DNA of 32,220 bases from Spirochaetota bacterium. GTDB lineage: Bacteria > Spirochaetota > Spirochaetia > Treponematales > UBA12059. This document shows positions 22,866-32,220 of the stretch, piece by piece; position 1 is the first letter of the stretch; every line of letters begins with the position of its first letter. Under the pieces are notes generated by a model that saw nothing but the letters and a program-made list of their open reading frames with translations, ran no database searches and was not told where the DNA came from. The position numbers and the translations under genes were made by a program. The DNA lies in contig JADFDI010000017.1 of assembly GCA_018262985.1 (NCBI GenBank), forward strand, positions 1 through 32,220. Reading direction: 5' to 3'.

Positions 22866-24512
22866 ATGTCCGACGAAGCTCCCGACGCGGGGCGCATGGT
22901 CCGCGAAAGCGGACGGCTCTCGCTCCTGACCATGGTTTCCCGCGTGCTCGGCCTCGTGCGCGAGATGACGCGCGCCGCCTTCATGGGCACCGCGGGCTTG
23001 GCCGACTCCTTCACCATCGGCTTCATGATCCCGAATTTCCTCCGTCGCCTCTTCGCCGAAGGCTCCGTGGCGGTGGCCTTCATCCCCACCTTCAAGGGCT
23101 ACCTCCACGACGCGGACATCGGGGAGCGAGAGGAATTCCTCTCGGCCATGTTCAGCGCCCTGACCCTGCTGGTCGGCCTCGCGACCGCGCTCGGCATCGC
23201 CGCGGCTCCGCTGGTGGTCGGCCTCTTCGACGCGGAGCCGGTCGAGACCGCGATCCTGACCCGGCTCATGTTCCCCTACCTCGCGCTGGTCTCGTTCGCG
23301 GCCTTCCTGCAGGGCATCCTCAATTCGGTGGGCGTCTTCGGGCCCGCGGCCTTCGCGCCCATCCTGTTCAACATCTGCTTCATCACCGTGCCTTGGGCGG
23401 TTTCGCGCTTCACGGCGAACCCGGCGCGGGCCATGGCCGTCGGCGTGCTCGCGGGGGGCCTCGCGCAGGCGCTCTGGCAGCTGCCCTACGTGCTGCGCAA
23501 GGGCTTCCGCTTCGGCTTCGTAGGACCCCGCCGCGCCTTCCGGAACCCGGGCGTCAGGCGGGTGCTCGCGCTCATCGCGCCGACCATCGTCGGCATGGCC
23601 GCCTACCAGCTCAACGACCTGGTCTGCACGGCGGTGGCCTCGCGCACGGGCGTCGGGGTCGCGACGGCGCTGACCTTCTCGCTCCGCCTCCAGGAGCTCA
23701 TCCTGGGCATCTTCGCGGTGTCGGTGGGCACGGTCCTGTTGCCGGAGCTGGCCGGGCTGGCGGCGGGCCGGGACTGGAAGTCGTTCTCGGAAAGCCTCGG
23801 GCGGGCGCTGGACGCCATCGCGCTCGTCACGGTGCCGGTCGCCGTCTTCTCGATGATAGCCGGGCGCGACATCGTGTCGCTGCTCTTCGAGGCCCGCGAA
23901 TTCGACGCTTCCTCGGTGGATCTGACCACGGGCGCGTTCTTCTGGCACATGACGGGCCTCTTCTTCATCGCCGCCAACCGCCTGCTCGCGCCGGCCTTCT
24001 ACGCCCGCGGCGACACCCGCAACCCGACCTGGGCCGGCGTCGCGAGCTTCGGGACCAACATCGCCCTCGCGATCGTCCTCGCGGCGCTGATGGGCGGCGG
24101 CGGCATCGCCTTCGCGCTCTCGCTCGCCAGCGCCGTCAACACGGTGATCCTCGTCGCCATGCTGCTCCGGGCCCGGCTCGAGGGCATGGAGGCCGCCCTG
24201 CGCGGCACGCTCGCCTACGTCGCGAAGCTCGCGCTGCTCTCCGGCCTGGCCGCCGTACCGACGGTCCTGGTCGCCGGTCCCCTCGAGCGCGCCTTCGGCG
24301 CGTCTTCCTCGCGCTTCGTCTCCGCGGGGCTGCCGCTGCTCGCGAAGACCCTCGTCTTCGGCGCCGTCGGAATAGGAACGCTCGTCCTCACCAAGGACAG
24401 GGTCGCCCTCTTCCTGTTCTCGGCCGTCGCGCGGCGCGGGCGCCGCGCGCCCGCGGCAGGCGCCGGGGCCGGAAGCGCGAAGGACGGGAACTCGGGAGTC
24501 GGGGGCGCTTGA
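22866..24512 (+). CDS. murJ: Lipid II flippase MurJ
   Basis: A 548-residue polytopic inner-membrane protein of the MOP superfamily with about 14 hydrophobic spans. Family signatures are SRVLGLVREMTRAAFMG near the N-terminus, IPNFLRRLFAEGSVAVAFIP around residues 55-75 (charged residues lining the flipping cavity), the helix pair with YQLNDLVCTAVASRTGVGVATALTFSLRLQELILGIFAVSVGTVLLPELA, and LLAPAFYARGDTRNPTW near residue 378. It moves lipid II across the membrane for peptidoglycan synthesis. The start at 22866 is preferred over an ATG at 22854 because the latter lies inside the predicted -10 box. Neither has a ribosome binding site. The stop codon overlaps the -35 of the tRNA-Thr promoter. Confidence 0.92.
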   Translation: MSDEAPDAGRMVRESGRLSLLTMVSRVLGLVREMTRAAFMGTAGLADSFTIGFMIPNFLRRLFAEGSVAVAFIPTFKGYLHDADIGEREEFLSAMFSALTLLVGLATALGIAAAPLVVGLFDAEPVETAILTRLMFPYLALVSFAAFLQGILNSVGVFGPAAFAPILFNICFITVPWAVSRFTANPARAMAVGVLAGGLAQALWQLPYVLRKGFRFGFVGPRRAFRNPGVRRVLALIAPTIVGMAAYQLNDLVCTAVASRTGVGVATALTFSLRLQELILGIFAVSVGTVLLPELAGLAAGRDWKSFSESLGRALDAIALVTVPVAVFSMIAGRDIVSLLFEAREFDASSVDLTTGAFFWHMTGLFFIAANRLLAPAFYARGDTRNPTWAGVASFGTNIALAIVLAALMGGGGIAFALSLASAVNTVILVAMLLRARLEGMEAALRGTLAYVAKLALLSGLAAVPTVLVAGPLERAFGASSSRFVSAGLPLLAKTLVFGAVGIGTLVLTKDRVALFLFSAVARRGRRAPAAGAGAGSAKDGNSGVGGA

Positions 24513-24538
24513 CACGTTCGCCGGCTTTCCGGTAGAGT
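24509..24538 (+). promoter_or_regulatory. Promoter of tRNA-Thr
   Basis: TTGACA (24509-24514), whose TGA is also the murJ stop, an 18-base spacer and TAGAGT (24533-24538). Start is expected near 24545, about nine bases before the tRNA. It shares CGCTTGACACGTTC and TAGAGT with the promoter at 18278. Confidence 0.8.
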
Positions 24539-24553
24539 ACCGCCGTTCGTTGC

Positions 24554-24626
24554 GCCCTTGTAGCTCAGTTGGCAGAGCATATCCATGGTAAGGATAAGGT
24601 CAACGGTTCGATTCCGTTCGAGGGCT
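24554..24626 (+). tRNA. tRNA-Thr (anticodon GGT)
   Basis: A full cloverleaf of 73 nt. The acceptor GCCCTTG pairs with CGAGGGC (one G-U), the D arm is GCTCAGTTGGCAGAGC, the anticodon loop ATGGTAA holds GGT, and the T arm is AACGG-TTCGATT-CCGTT. The discriminator is U and CCA is not encoded. The last part is repeated at 24679-24695. Confidence 0.95.
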
Positions 24627-24695
24627 TTCTGATCACCTGACGGTGATCCAGACCTGCAAGACGGTCCTCCTCCGGAGGTCCGTTCGAGGGCTTTC
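24613..24695 (+). repeat. 17-bp direct repeat of the tRNA-Thr 3' end
   Basis: TCCGTTCGAGGGCTTTC occurs at 24613-24629, within and just past tRNA-Thr, and again at 24679-24695. The 49 bases between them hold a perfect hairpin GATCACC/GGTGATC (24631-24648) and most of a second near-perfect one (24661-24683). Confidence 0.8.
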
Positions 24696-24880
24696 CGCGG
24701 ATCTTTCCGATTCGCATAACCTGTGTCCCGGCGGTGCCGGGACGCGCTGCAAGTCGGCGACGAAAAGTCCCGACCCAGAGAAAGACTGGTCGACGGTCGC
24801 CATCGGGCGGCCGCCTTGCATCGGTGGGCGTTCCGGCTCGTGTCCGTGGCGCCGTACTACCTTTTTTGAAGGAACGCATC
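24696..24880 (+). other. Spacer between tRNA-Thr and rpmG
   Basis: No gene is seen. It contains a perfect hairpin GTCCCGGC/GCCGGGAC with a 3-base loop (24725-24743). A T-run (24862-24867) precedes GAAGGAA, the rpmG ribosome binding site. No convincing promoter was found; a weak TACTAC -10-like hexamer occurs near 24855. Confidence 0.5.
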
Positions 24881-25054
24881 ATGGCTGCCAAGAAGCAGAT
24901 CGTCGAGCTGATCGCCCTCCAGTGCACCGAGTGCAAGCGCCGCAACTATTCCACCAGCAAGAACCGCAAGACGATGCAGGAGAAGCTCGAGCTCTCCAAG
25001 TATTGCAAGTGGTGCAAGAAGCACACCCCGCACAAGGAAACCAAGATAAAGTAA
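24881..25054 (+). CDS. rpmG: 50S ribosomal protein L33
   Basis: A 57-residue large-subunit protein. It matches L33 with the zinc-binding form: [13 protein letters not shown], then [15 protein letters not shown], giving two Cys-x2-Cys pairs. [16 protein letters not shown] is the usual middle section. The ATG at 24881 has AAGGA seven bases upstream. It is the first gene of the rpmG - tRNA-Trp - secE - nusG set, an arrangement known from many bacteria. Retention of all four Cys means it should bind zinc. Confidence 0.95.
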   Translation: MAAKKQIVELIALQCTECKRRNYSTSKNRKTMQEKLELSKYCKWCKKHTPHKETKIK

Positions 25055-25149
25055 GCCGGCCGGCCCGATGGGCCGTCGCCGTACGGCGGGACCTCTGGTT
25101 CCGCCTCGCGGGCCGGGCGCGTTCGACCGAGAGCGCTCCGGGTTCGCGA

Positions 25150-25222
25150 AGGCCAGTAGCTCTAATGGTAGAGCGCCGGTCTCCAAAACCGGATGTTGAG
25201 GGTTCGAATCCTTCCTGGCCTG
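25150..25222 (+). tRNA. tRNA-Trp (anticodon CCA)
   Basis: The acceptor AGGCCAG pairs with CTGGCCT, the discriminator is G73, the anticodon loop is CTCCAAA with stem CCGGT/ACCGG, and the T loop is TTCGAAT. The CCA tail is not encoded. It lies between rpmG and secE, the usual place for tRNA-Trp. Confidence 0.96.
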
Positions 25223-25277
25223 TCTGAAAATCCCGCCCGCCGGCATGGTCCGGCGGCTCGTTCCCGGAGGCGCCGCC

Positions 25278-25460
25278 ATGAAAAAGATCGTCCAGTTCTT
25301 CAAGGACAGCTACGCCGAGCTCCGCAAGGTCGTCTGGCCTTCCCGCGAGGACGTCGTGGCCTCGACCAAGGTGGTCGTCGTCTCCGTCGTCATCGTCGCC
25401 GCCTTCCTCGGATTCGTCGATTTCCTCCTCGTCAGGGGGATCGACGTGATCTTCCGCTAG
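25278..25460 (+). CDS. secE: Preprotein translocase subunit SecE
   Basis: A 60-residue protein of the short, single-span SecE type. An amphipathic helix (FFKDSYAELRKVVWPSREDVVASTKVV) contains the conserved ELRKVxWPSR motif. One membrane helix (VVVSVVIVAAFLGFVDFLL) follows, with a short tail. SecE clamps SecY in the SecYEG channel. GGAGG precedes the ATG by seven bases. It begins 55 bp after tRNA-Trp and 14 bp before nusG. Confidence 0.95.
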   Translation: MKKIVQFFKDSYAELRKVVWPSREDVVASTKVVVVSVVIVAAFLGFVDFLLVRGIDVIFR

Positions 25461-25474
25461 GCCCGGGAGAGCGC

Positions 25475-26032
25475 ATGGCCAAGGCCTGGTACGTCCTTCA
25501 CGTCTACTCCGGGTACGAGAACAAGATCGAGAAGATCATCCGGATGAAGCTCGCCAACGGCGATCTCGATTCCGCCGTGGTGACCGACGTCAAGGTGCCG
25601 AGCGAGGACGTCGTGGACGTCAAGGACGGGAAAAAGCGGACCAGCGCCCGCAAGATCCTGCCCGGCTACCTCCTCGTCGAGATGGACCTTCCCGAGGGCG
25701 AGTGGAAGGCGACCTGCTCCACCATCCGCAAGGTCGAGGGCGTCACCGGCTTCGTCGGCGCCACCCAGAACCACAAGCCCGTGCCCATCTCCGCCGACGA
25801 GGCCCGCTCCATCCTGCAGCGCGCCGGCGAGATCAAGGGCGAGCGCACCGTGCGTTCCAAGCAGGCTTTCCAGGCCGGCGAGCAGGTCAAGATCATCGAG
25901 GGCCCCTTCGAGTCGTTCACGGGAACCATCGAGGAAGTCAGCCAGGACAAGTCCAAGCTGAAGGTCATGGTCGGCATCTTCGGGCGCGCGACGCCCGTCG
26001 AGGTCGACATGCTGCAGGTCGAGAAGGTGTGA
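25475..26032 (+). CDS. nusG: Transcription termination/antitermination factor NusG
   Basis: A 185-residue protein. The N-terminal NGN domain begins KAWYVLHVYSGYENKIEKII and includes KILPGYLLVEMDL and VEGVTGFVG. The C-terminal KOW domain has FQAGEQVKIIEGPFESFTGTIEEV and ends ATPVEVDMLQVEKV. It binds RNA polymerase and links it to Rho or the ribosome. The length is standard, with no large insertion in the NGN domain. An intrinsic terminator follows six bases after the stop. Confidence 0.96.
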   Translation: MAKAWYVLHVYSGYENKIEKIIRMKLANGDLDSAVVTDVKVPSEDVVDVKDGKKRTSARKILPGYLLVEMDLPEGEWKATCSTIRKVEGVTGFVGATQNHKPVPISADEARSILQRAGEIKGERTVRSKQAFQAGEQVKIIEGPFESFTGTIEEVSQDKSKLKVMVGIFGRATPVEVDMLQVEKV

Positions 26033-26037
26033 TCGCC

Positions 26038-26064
26038 GCCGGGCCCTTCGGGTGCCCGGCTTTT
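26038..26064 (+). terminator. Intrinsic terminator after nusG
   Basis: Stem GCCGGGC (26038-26044) with GCCCGGC (26054-26060), a loop that can pair further, then TTTT (26061-26064). It separates secE-nusG from the L11 cluster. Confidence 0.8.
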
Positions 26065-26307
26065 CCGTTCCAAGCGGCCGGCCGCCGCGAGAATCCGCAG
26101 ACGCGGGCGCGGCCAGGCTCCGGTTCTTTGCACAGCGGCGGCATTTCCGGTTCCTCGCGGGACCGAGGGATGCGCTTCTCATAGCACGAGGTGTTACCTC
26201 CGCAAGATGGGAGTCCGCGGACCCGGGTGGGTTCCGGACGCTACCTCGGCCTCCGTTCGCGAGCTTGGGCTCGCGGCGAGCCGAGTACACCACGAAAGGA
26301 GTCACGA
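26065..26307 (+). promoter_or_regulatory. rplK leader region with stem-loop
   Basis: No gene lies in this 243-base spacer. Near its end, CTCGGC (26245-26250) can pair with GCCGAG (26280-26285) around an inner hairpin CGCGAGC/GCTCGCG (26258-26275), just before the AAAGGA binding site of rplK. L11-L1 operons are commonly controlled by L1 binding in this leader, but I could not identify an L1-site consensus or a clear promoter. Confidence 0.4.
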
Positions 26308-26739
26308 ATGGCGAAGAAAGTCGTCACCGCGATGATCAAGCTGCAGTGCCCGGCAGGCAAGGCCACCCCGGCCCCGCCCGTCGGCCCCGCGCTCGGCCCG
26401 CACGGCGTGAGCGCTCCGCAGTTCTGCCAGCAGTTCAACGACAGGACCAAGTCGATGGAGCCCGGGCTCACGATCCCGTGCGTCATCACCGTCTACAAGG
26501 ACAAGACCTTCACGTTCATCACCAAGACGCCCCCGGCGTCGGTGCTGATCAAGAAGGGCGCCGGCATCGACAAGGGTTCCCCGATTCCCCACAAACAGAA
26601 GGTCGCCAAGCTCCCGAAGGCCAAGCTCGAGGAGATCGCGAAGCTCAAGATGCCCGACCTGTCGGCCAACGATCTCCAGGCAGCCATGAAGATCATCGCA
26701 GGCACCGCCCGTTCCATGGGCGTCGAGACGGAGCTGTAA
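26308..26739 (+). CDS. rplK: 50S ribosomal protein L11
   Basis: A 143-residue protein. The N-terminal domain has [25 protein letters not shown], the proline-rich linker region that contacts release factors and thiostrepton-type drugs. The C-terminal rRNA-binding domain has [20 protein letters not shown] and ends [20 protein letters not shown]. It forms the base of the L7/L12 stalk. AAAGGAG lies before the ATG. Four bases separate it from rplA. Confidence 0.97.
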   Translation: MAKKVVTAMIKLQCPAGKATPAPPVGPALGPHGVSAPQFCQQFNDRTKSMEPGLTIPCVITVYKDKTFTFITKTPPASVLIKKGAGIDKGSPIPHKQKVAKLPKAKLEEIAKLKMPDLSANDLQAAMKIIAGTARSMGVETEL

Positions 26740-26743
26740 GGCC

Positions 26744-27427
26744 ATGAAGCACGGCAAGAACTACGTCAATTCGTCCAAGAAGGTCGACCGCGAGCGCGAG
26801 TACGAGGTCGACGAGGCTTGCGCCCTCCTCAAGGAGGCCAAGTTCGCCAAGTTCGACGAGACCGTCGAGCTCCACGTCCGGCTCAACCTCAAGAAGAGCC
26901 AGTCGGTCCGCGACACCCTCGTGCTGCCGCACCAGTTCCGCGCCGAGAAGCGCGTGCTCGTGTTCTGCAAGAGCGAGCGCGTGAAGGAGGCCCTCGACGC
27001 GGGCGCCGCCGTCGCGGGCGCCGACGAGCTGATCGAGAAGGTCAAGGGCGGCTGGCTCGACTTCGACATCGCGGTCGCCACGCCCGACATGATGAAGGAC
27101 GTCGGCAAGCTCGGCATGGTCCTCGGCCGCCGCGGCCTCATGCCGAACCCGAAGACCGGCACGGTCACCTTCGAGATCAAGAACGCCATCGACGAGCTCC
27201 GCAAGGGCCGCACCGAGTTCCGCACCGACAAGACGGGCATCATCCACCTCGCCGTCGGCAAGACCTCGATGGAGGCCGCCCAGCTCGCCGAGAACCTCCG
27301 CCTCGTCCTCGCCGAGATCGGCCGCAAGCGCCCCTCCGACGTCAAGGGCGAGTTCGTCCAGTCCGTATACGTCGCCTCGACGATGGGCCCCAGCGTCCGC
27401 GTCGCCCAGGCGAAGGTCGAGAGGTAA
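26744..27427 (+). CDS. rplA: 50S ribosomal protein L1
   Basis: A 227-residue protein. It starts KHGKNYVNSSKKVDREREYEVDEA. The core has VELHVRLNLKKSQSVRDTLVLPH, and the signature GKLGMVLGRRGLMPNPKTGTVT is close to residues 124-145. It ends GPSVRVAQAKVER. It forms the L1 stalk at the E site and, in many bacteria, represses its own operon. The start follows the rplK stop by four bases and rplJ begins three bases after its stop. Confidence 0.97.
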   Translation: MKHGKNYVNSSKKVDREREYEVDEACALLKEAKFAKFDETVELHVRLNLKKSQSVRDTLVLPHQFRAEKRVLVFCKSERVKEALDAGAAVAGADELIEKVKGGWLDFDIAVATPDMMKDVGKLGMVLGRRGLMPNPKTGTVTFEIKNAIDELRKGRTEFRTDKTGIIHLAVGKTSMEAAQLAENLRLVLAEIGRKRPSDVKGEFVQSVYVASTMGPSVRVAQAKVER

Positions 27428-27430
27428 GCC

Positions 27431-28036
27431 ATGGCACTCCGCGCTAAGAAAACGCAGCCCTCCAAGGTCGAGGCCATCGGGGAGCTCGCGACCAAGATCG
27501 CCGCGTCCACGGATTTCGTCTTCGCGGAATACCGCGGCATGACGGTGGAGCAGATCACCTCGCTCCGCAAGCAGCTCCGCGCCAAGAACGCCGAGTTCCA
27601 CGTGGTGAAGAACAATTTCGCCCGCATCGCCTTCGAGCAGGCCTCCTATCCCCAGGTCGCCGGCATGCTCGTCGGGCCGACCGCGGTGGCGTTCGCCAAG
27701 GCGGATTCGAACGAGGTCGCCAAGATCATCGCCGAGTTCGCCAAGGAGAACCCCGTCAAGCTGAAGGGCGGCCTGGTCGAGAAGGACTTCCTCGACGCCG
27801 CCGCCATGGACGCCTACGCGAAGCTGCCCGGCAAGAACACGCTCATCGCGATGCTCATGTCGGTCATGCGCGCCCCGGTCCAGAACCTCGTCTACACGCT
27901 CAAGGCGGTCGAGGAGCAGAAGGCCGAGCAGGGCGGCGCCCCGGCCAAGGCCGAGGCCGCCCCCGTCGCCGAGGCGCCCGCCGCGGAGGCCGCTCCGGCC
28001 GCCGCGCCCGAAGCGTCCGCCGAGCCCCAGGCCTGA
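27431..28036 (+). CDS. rplJ: 50S ribosomal protein L10 with Ala/Pro/Glu-rich tail
   Basis: A 201-residue L10. Typical features are FVFAEYRGMTVEQITSLRKQLRAKNAEFHVVKNNFARIAF, the central VGPTAVAFAKADSNEVAKII and the C-terminal helix ending YTLKAVEEQKAEQ, which binds L12 dimers. The last 30 or so residues are a low-complexity Ala/Pro/Glu extension beyond the usual length of about 170; similar tails occur in other GC-rich bacteria. L10 anchors the stalk and usually represses its own operon. It is followed by a 120-bp spacer before rplL. Confidence 0.95.
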   Translation: MALRAKKTQPSKVEAIGELATKIAASTDFVFAEYRGMTVEQITSLRKQLRAKNAEFHVVKNNFARIAFEQASYPQVAGMLVGPTAVAFAKADSNEVAKIIAEFAKENPVKLKGGLVEKDFLDAAAMDAYAKLPGKNTLIAMLMSVMRAPVQNLVYTLKAVEEQKAEQGGAPAKAEAAPVAEAPAAEAAPAAAPEASAEPQA

Positions 28037-28156
28037 GGTCCGGGATCGGCACGGTTCATTGAATCCGGCCCTCAGGCTTCCGGTTAGCTGCCGTTCCTGT
28101 GGGCCTTTCAAAGGCATCCCGTACGGGATACCGAAGTTTTCGTAGGAGAAGATAAT
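28037..28156 (+). promoter_or_regulatory. rplJ-rplL spacer with two adjacent palindromes
   Basis: GCCTTTCAAAGGC (28103-28115) is followed directly by the perfect palindrome ATCCCGTACGGGAT (28116-28129). Next come GTTTTCG and the GTAGGAG binding site of rplL. The structure may be an RNA processing or stability element that helps set the higher L12 output, or an operator; neither is shown. Confidence 0.45.
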
Positions 28157-28537
28157 ATGGCAGCCATCACCAACGAGCAGATCCTCGACGCCATCGCCGA
28201 GATGAAGGTGACCGAAGTCGCCGCCCTCATCAAGGCCATGGAAGAGAAGTTCGGCGTCACCGCCGCCGCCCCCGTCGCCGTAGCCGCCGGCCCCGCCGCC
28301 GGTCCCGCCGCCGAGGAGCAGACCGAGTTCACCGTCATCCTCAAGGGCGGCGTTCCGGCCGACAAGAAGATCGCCATCATCAAGGAAGTCCGCGCCATCA
28401 CCGGCCTCGGGCTCAAGGAGGCGAAGGACCTGGTCGAGGCCGGCGACAAGCCCCTCAAGGAAGGCATCCCGAAGGACGAGGCGGAGAAGATCAAGAAGCA
28501 GATCACCGACGCCGGCGGAGCCGTTGAGGTCAAATAA
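28157..28537 (+). CDS. rplL: 50S ribosomal protein L7/L12
   Basis: A 126-residue protein. The N-terminal dimerisation domain ([27 protein letters not shown]) leads into an Ala/Pro/Gly hinge (about residues 36-55). The C-terminal factor-binding domain contains [38 protein letters not shown] and ends GGAVEVK. It recruits translation GTPases to the ribosome. GTAGGAG lies upstream of the ATG. A terminator-like hairpin follows at 28608. Confidence 0.97.
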   Translation: MAAITNEQILDAIAEMKVTEVAALIKAMEEKFGVTAAAPVAVAAGPAAGPAAEEQTEFTVILKGGVPADKKIAIIKEVRAITGLGLKEAKDLVEAGDKPLKEGIPKDEAEKIKKQITDAGGAVEVK

Positions 28538-28849
28538 TTCCGCCCCGCGGAATTCCGAGAACGTACTCAGGGTCGCCCCTTCCCGCTCGGGAACGGGCGG
28601 CCGGGGTCCCGCGCGGTCGCTCGCGCGGGCCCTTTTCGCGTCTTCCGGGACCGGCCCTCGGGCCGGTTCCCGCGGAGGCGGAGGAGCCTCGGCTCCGACG
28701 CTCTTTCAAAGCTTGAGGACCGGGCGGCGGGACGCCGGACCGGATCCGTTCGCGGGCTTCGCCCGCCCACTCCCTCCCGACGGAAGGCGCTTCCGCGGGG
28801 AGGGATCCGGACTTGCACGATCCGCAGGCGCGCTTCGCGCGCGTCGGCG
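28538..28849 (+). other. Hairpin-dense rplL-rpoB spacer
   Basis: No gene is seen. In order: a hairpin at 28574-28599, the terminator-like hairpin at 28608-28636, a hairpin at 28647-28671 (CCGGCC/GGCCGG), GCGGGC-TTC-GCCCGC (28752-28766), an extended hairpin around CGGAAGGCGCTTCCG (28781-28795) flanked by TCCCTCCC and GGGAGGGA, and GCGCG-CTT-CGCGC (28828-28840). The promoter of rpoB follows. Confidence 0.65.
28608..28636 (+). terminator. Terminator or attenuator between rplL and rpoB
   Basis: Stem CCCGCGCG (28608-28615) with CGCGCGGG (28622-28629), a 6-base loop, then CCCTTTTC. In E. coli a partly active attenuator at this point lowers rpoB transcription relative to rplL; the same role is inferred here. 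Confidence 0.65.
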
Positions 28850-28878
28850 TTCGACATAGCGTTTCCTTTCCATATTAT
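28850..28878 (+). promoter_or_regulatory. Promoter of rpoB
   Basis: TTCGAC (28850-28855), a 17-base spacer and TATTAT (28873-28878), in a short AT-rich patch that stands out from the GC-rich surroundings. Start is expected near 28885, leaving a leader of about 33 bases. Confidence 0.65.
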
Positions 28879-28917
28879 TTTCGGCGGTTGTTTCGCAGGG
28901 CGCTACAGGGGGTTAGG

Positions 28918-32220
<3,303 letters not shown>

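Noticed and set aside
22637-23095. Extended N-terminus for the small Cys protein
   Set aside because: The extension is antisense to murJ and covers the predicted promoters. The GTG at 22636 has a strong GAGGAG.

Overview
The window is a GC-rich (about 70% by eye) bacterial chromosome segment that reads as a spirochaete. The best single marker is in RpoB: the residue matching E. coli Ser531 is Asn (Asn490, codon 30385-30387), the state reported for naturally rifampicin-resistant Treponema and relatives. The order rpmG - tRNA-Trp - secE - nusG - rplK - rplA - rplJ - rplL - rpoB fits as well. Assignment below phylum level is not possible by eye.

Layout. 1-540: a possible cut-off insertion-sequence end, a run of GC-rich hairpins, and an initiator tRNA-fMet on the minus strand with its own promoter and terminator. 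704-1402 (minus): a DUF554 membrane protein. 1625-7342 (plus): a Cys-containing conserved protein with its own terminator, a small TPR-like lipoprotein, an HD-domain protein, then a translationally coupled trio (DUF2007 protein, M20 amidohydrolase, divergent GH13-like protein). 7391-11469: a uracil-DNA-glycosylase-like protein (minus), a VanY-like peptidase lipoprotein (plus), a sodium/solute symporter (plus) and a DUF1801 protein (minus). 11674-18031 (minus): a propeller/NodB-like exported protein, a Lon-like protease with degenerate ATPase motifs, and a HATPase-HDOD regulator. 18278-22408 (plus): a strong promoter with a 21-codon ORF, then two ABC half-exporters forming a probable heterodimer. 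22448-22636 (minus): a 62-residue Cys protein. 22866-24512: murJ. 24554-32220: tRNA-Thr, rpmG, tRNA-Trp, secE, nusG, the L11-L1-L10-L12 cluster and rpoB, which runs off the window end.

How it works together. The right third is the core transcription/translation locus (antitermination factor, stalk proteins, RNA polymerase beta, preprotein translocase SecE). MurJ, the VanY-like peptidase and perhaps the degenerate NodB protein point to cell-envelope work. The rest is housekeeping or lineage-specific metabolism.

The less ordinary content is mostly non-coding: a two-copy, 75-bp double-hairpin repeat; a second repeat (core GTGTCACGAAGCTTC) in three copies around vanY; a 17-bp repeat of the tRNA-Thr 3' end; and hairpin-dense spacers before tRNA-fMet and rpoB. 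No CRISPR array, phage, toxin-antitoxin or defence system was seen, and no clearly new multi-gene system.
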